In this document: positions 5,937-7,294 of the stretch, one piece after another
Numbering within the stretch: the stretch's first letter is position 1
Layout: every line of letters begins with the position of its first letter
From: an uncultured Collinsella sp.
GTDB taxonomy: Bacteria; Actinomycetota; Coriobacteriia; Coriobacteriales; Coriobacteriaceae
DNA length: 7,294 nt
Direction: 5' to 3'
Assembly (NCBI GenBank): GCA_900552155.1
Contig: URYU01000091.1
Span: 1 to 7,294 of the forward strand
Notes under the pieces: generated by a model
The model's input: the letters and a program-made list of their open reading frames with translations, nothing else
Databases searched by the model: none
Told to the model about the DNA's origin: nothing
Position numbers and translations under genes: made by a program

Positions 5937-5990
5937 ATCCTTCCTACGATGTGCTGTGTGCCGGCACGGTAGCCGGATCGTAGGAAGGAT
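5937..5990 (+). promoter_or_regulatory. Long hairpin covering the ribosome binding site of the FxLYD gene
   Basis: ATCCTTCCTACGAT (5937-5950) and ATCGTAGGAAGGAT (5977-5990) are perfect 14-base inverted copies. Inside, CCGGC (5961-5965) pairs with GCCGG (5972-5976) around a 6-base loop, stacking directly on the outer stem with a 10-base bulge on the 5' side. The 3' arm contains AGGAAGGA, the ribosome site for the ATG at 5996. In RNA this would hide the site, suggesting translational control; in DNA the repeat could be a protein-binding site. No U-tract follows, so it is not a classic terminator. Confidence 0.65.
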
Positions 5991-5995
5991 GAATA

Positions 5996-6439
5996 ATGGC
6001 AAAAGAGGGAAAGAAGCCGATCGGCAAGATTGTCCTAGGCATCATCGTGGTGCTGGTTATTGTCGGTGCCGTGGGCTCTATGGGCGACAACTCAACCGAT
6101 TCGTCTGCGAGCGATTCGGCAAAACCTGCCGAGACGACACAGCAGGCTGAGGAGCGAAAAGAACCGCAAGAACCGTATACCATTGCTGACGAGGCTGAAG
6201 ACACTTCCAATCAGTTTACCTATAAGATCACGGGCACGCTGACCAATAACACGGACAAGGAAAAGAGCTACATTCAGATTGAATATGTTCTGTACGATGC
6301 CGATGGCAACCAGGTTGGAACGGCTCTTGCAAACACCAATCATCTGAAGGCGGGCGGCTCCTGGAAGTTCGAGGCGCTGGGTACGGTGTCTCCCGACCAG
6401 GTTGCTAGCTGGGAGCGTTCGGACGTAAGCGGTTTCTAG
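5996..6439 (+). CDS. Membrane-anchored extracytoplasmic protein with FxLYD-type domain
   Basis: A 147-residue protein. A basic start (MAKEGKKPIGK) is followed by one hydrophobic segment at about 11-29 with no lipobox cysteine, so it is probably an uncleaved N-terminal anchor. Residues 31-60 form a Ser/Thr/Glu-rich spacer, and residues 72-135 form a small beta domain with the FxLYD pattern: TGTLTNNT, IEYVLYDADGNQVGTA, then LKAGGSWKFEA. Such domains occur on cell-surface proteins of Gram-positive bacteria; their ligands are mostly unknown. The ATG has a strong ribosome site but it lies within a long hairpin. The HTH gene follows after 32 bases, so the two are probably one unit. Confidence 0.8.
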   Translation: MAKEGKKPIGKIVLGIIVVLVIVGAVGSMGDNSTDSSASDSAKPAETTQQAEERKEPQEPYTIADEAEDTSNQFTYKITGTLTNNTDKEKSYIQIEYVLYDADGNQVGTALANTNHLKAGGSWKFEALGTVSPDQVASWERSDVSGF

Positions 6440-6471
6440 CATGTTGCATGCACTGGGGGAGGTGAAGTCGT

Positions 6472-6894
6472 ATGCCCGATAAAAAGCTGACTGACGAGTT
6501 ACTCAATGAGCTTCTCGACGCGCCAAACATCGATGGCTATATCAAAGAACACGACTTTGCCGCCCCGTCGCTTTCGAACTACCTGAAGCAGCTACTGCAG
6601 GAAAAGGGCTTGGAGCGCTCGCGCGTGGTTCGTATGGCCGATCTCAATGAGACCTTTGGCTATCAGATTTTTACCGGTGCGCGGCATCCGAGCCGCAATA
6701 AGGTGCTGCAGATTGCCTTTGCGATGGCGCTGACGCTCAAAGAGACTAACCGTGCGCTGACGGCTGCCGGGGTAAGCGTCCTTAACTGCAAGGACCGCCG
6801 CGATGCGATTATCATCTTTTGCATCGATCGCGGGTGCAGCCTCCAAAAGGTCAACGAGGAGCTGTATCGCTTTGGCGAGGAGACGGTGAGTTAG
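6472..6894 (+). CDS. XRE-like helix-turn-helix regulator paired with a kinase gene
   Basis: A 140-residue cytoplasmic protein without membrane segments. After an acidic N-terminus (DELLNELLDAP), residues 36-95 resemble an XRE-like HTH: YLKQLLQEKGLERSRVVRMA, then TFGYQIFTGARHPSRNKVL at 61-79 as the recognition region, and AMALTLKETNRAL. The tail DAIIIFCIDRGCSLQKVNEE (111-130) matches, from memory, proteins of Clostridia and Coriobacteria encoded beside Ser/Thr kinase genes. The ATG has a strong GGAGGTG ribosome site. A probable kinase gene follows 86-98 bases downstream, so it may be the kinase substrate or the regulator of the unit. DNA targets are unknown. Confidence 0.8.
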   Translation: MPDKKLTDELLNELLDAPNIDGYIKEHDFAAPSLSNYLKQLLQEKGLERSRVVRMADLNETFGYQIFTGARHPSRNKVLQIAFAMALTLKETNRALTAAGVSVLNCKDRRDAIIIFCIDRGCSLQKVNEELYRFGEETVS

Positions 6895-6944
6895 CGGCTG
6901 ATATCTGAGCCGGCGGAGCTGCCGAACAACGATGCAAACGAACG

Positions 6945-6974
6945 GGGCGCGGATGCCATGGGGTGTCTGCGCCC
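6945..6974 (+). promoter_or_regulatory. GC-rich hairpin just before the kinase start
   Basis: GGGCGCGGA (6945-6953) pairs with TCTGCGCCC (6966-6974) over 9 base pairs with one G-U around a 12-base loop; flanking wobble pairs can extend it. It ends 6 bases before the first possible kinase ATG (6981) and has no U-tract. It could limit translation of the kinase or stabilise the upstream message. It may be a partial attenuator, but nothing proves that. Confidence 0.45.
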
Positions 6975-6980
6975 TGCGCT

Positions 6981-7294
6981 ATGATGGAGGCTATGGATAC
7001 TCAGACCCCAACATATTCCGATGACGAGCTGACCGCAGCGCTTGCCGAGCACCTGGCGTCGCTCGATTGCGACGACAGCTATCGCGTGGAGCGTGTACTT
7101 AAGCGCTCGACCGTTGAAACAACCGAGCTCGTGTACTTTGAAGGAACCGGCGGTGGTTCGCTCGGGCCCTTTGTTCGTAAACGCATCGATGCCTCGGCTC
7201 AAATCGGCGGGGCATACGAGCGTCTGTTTGCCGCTCAGCGGGCAGGCAGGCGTTTTGAGCACCTGCCCAGAATCGTCGATTGTCGTCGTGTGGG
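6981..7294 (+). CDS. Probable divergent Ser/Thr protein kinase, N-terminal part (cut by window edge)
   Basis: The open frame runs off the right edge. Counting from the ATG at 6993, residues 30-66 look like a kinase N-lobe: YRVERVLKRSTVETTELVYF, a Gly-rich GTGGGS stretch, then FVRKRID, where K63 would be the ATP-binding lysine. A helix-C-like segment GAYERLFAAQRAG with E76 as possible salt-bridge partner follows, and then LPRIVDCRRV resembles the typical strand after helix C. The catalytic HRD and DFG motifs lie beyond the window, so kinase activity is not shown. Three in-frame ATGs (6981, 6984, 6993) compete. GGAGG sits only 2 bases before 6993, too close for normal use, and 6981 and 6984 lack a clear site. 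The preceding HTH gene supports the call. Confidence 0.6.
   Translation, partial: MMEAMDTQTPTYSDDELTAALAEHLASLDCDDSYRVERVLKRSTVETTELVYFEGTGGGSLGPFVRKRIDASAQIGGAYERLFAAQRAGRRFEHLPRIVDCRRV

Noticed and set aside
5937..5990. Inverted repeat as ends of a small mobile element
   Set aside because: The arms are only 26 bases apart with no flanking target duplication seen; an RNA hairpin explains it better, though a genome-wide copy search was not possible.

Overview
The window looks like chromosomal DNA of a Coriobacteriia gut actinobacterium, most likely Collinsella or a close relative. This is inferred from GC-rich codon use, AGGAGG-type ribosome binding sites, and the style of the lysine genes and of the HTH/kinase pair. 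No marker gene is present to prove it.

Positions 1-3215 (minus strand) hold a lysine/diaminopimelate operon, read from high to low coordinates: a fused lysA-dapA reading frame (769 aa), dapB (TTG start, overlapping the end of dapA), and the first 44 codons of dapH, which runs off the left edge. The N-terminus of DapH points to the acetylase branch of the diaminopimelate pathway. The operon is preceded by a well-matched lysine riboswitch (3287-3443). Complementary segments downstream of it suggest control of lysA translation.

Positions 3216-3593 form a divergent control region. It holds the riboswitch, its probable promoter, and an overlapping plus-strand promoter for an M20D metallo-amidohydrolase (3594-4781). 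From its position and family, this enzyme may be the N-acetyl-diaminopimelate deacetylase of the same pathway.

Positions 4782-5831 (plus strand) hold a higBA-type toxin-antitoxin pair with a palindromic candidate operator, followed by a small unrecognised membrane protein. Positions 5832-5995 are non-coding and contain a strong hairpin whose 3' arm includes the ribosome binding site of the next gene.

Positions 5996-7294 (plus strand) hold an FxLYD-type membrane-anchored extracytoplasmic protein, an HTH regulator, and the N-terminal lobe of a probable divergent Ser/Thr protein kinase cut by the right edge. This trio may be a sensor/kinase/regulator unit. It is the least understood part of the window. 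The firmest unusual items are the LysA-DapA fusion, its riboswitch with competing helices, and the two hairpins over ribosome binding regions.
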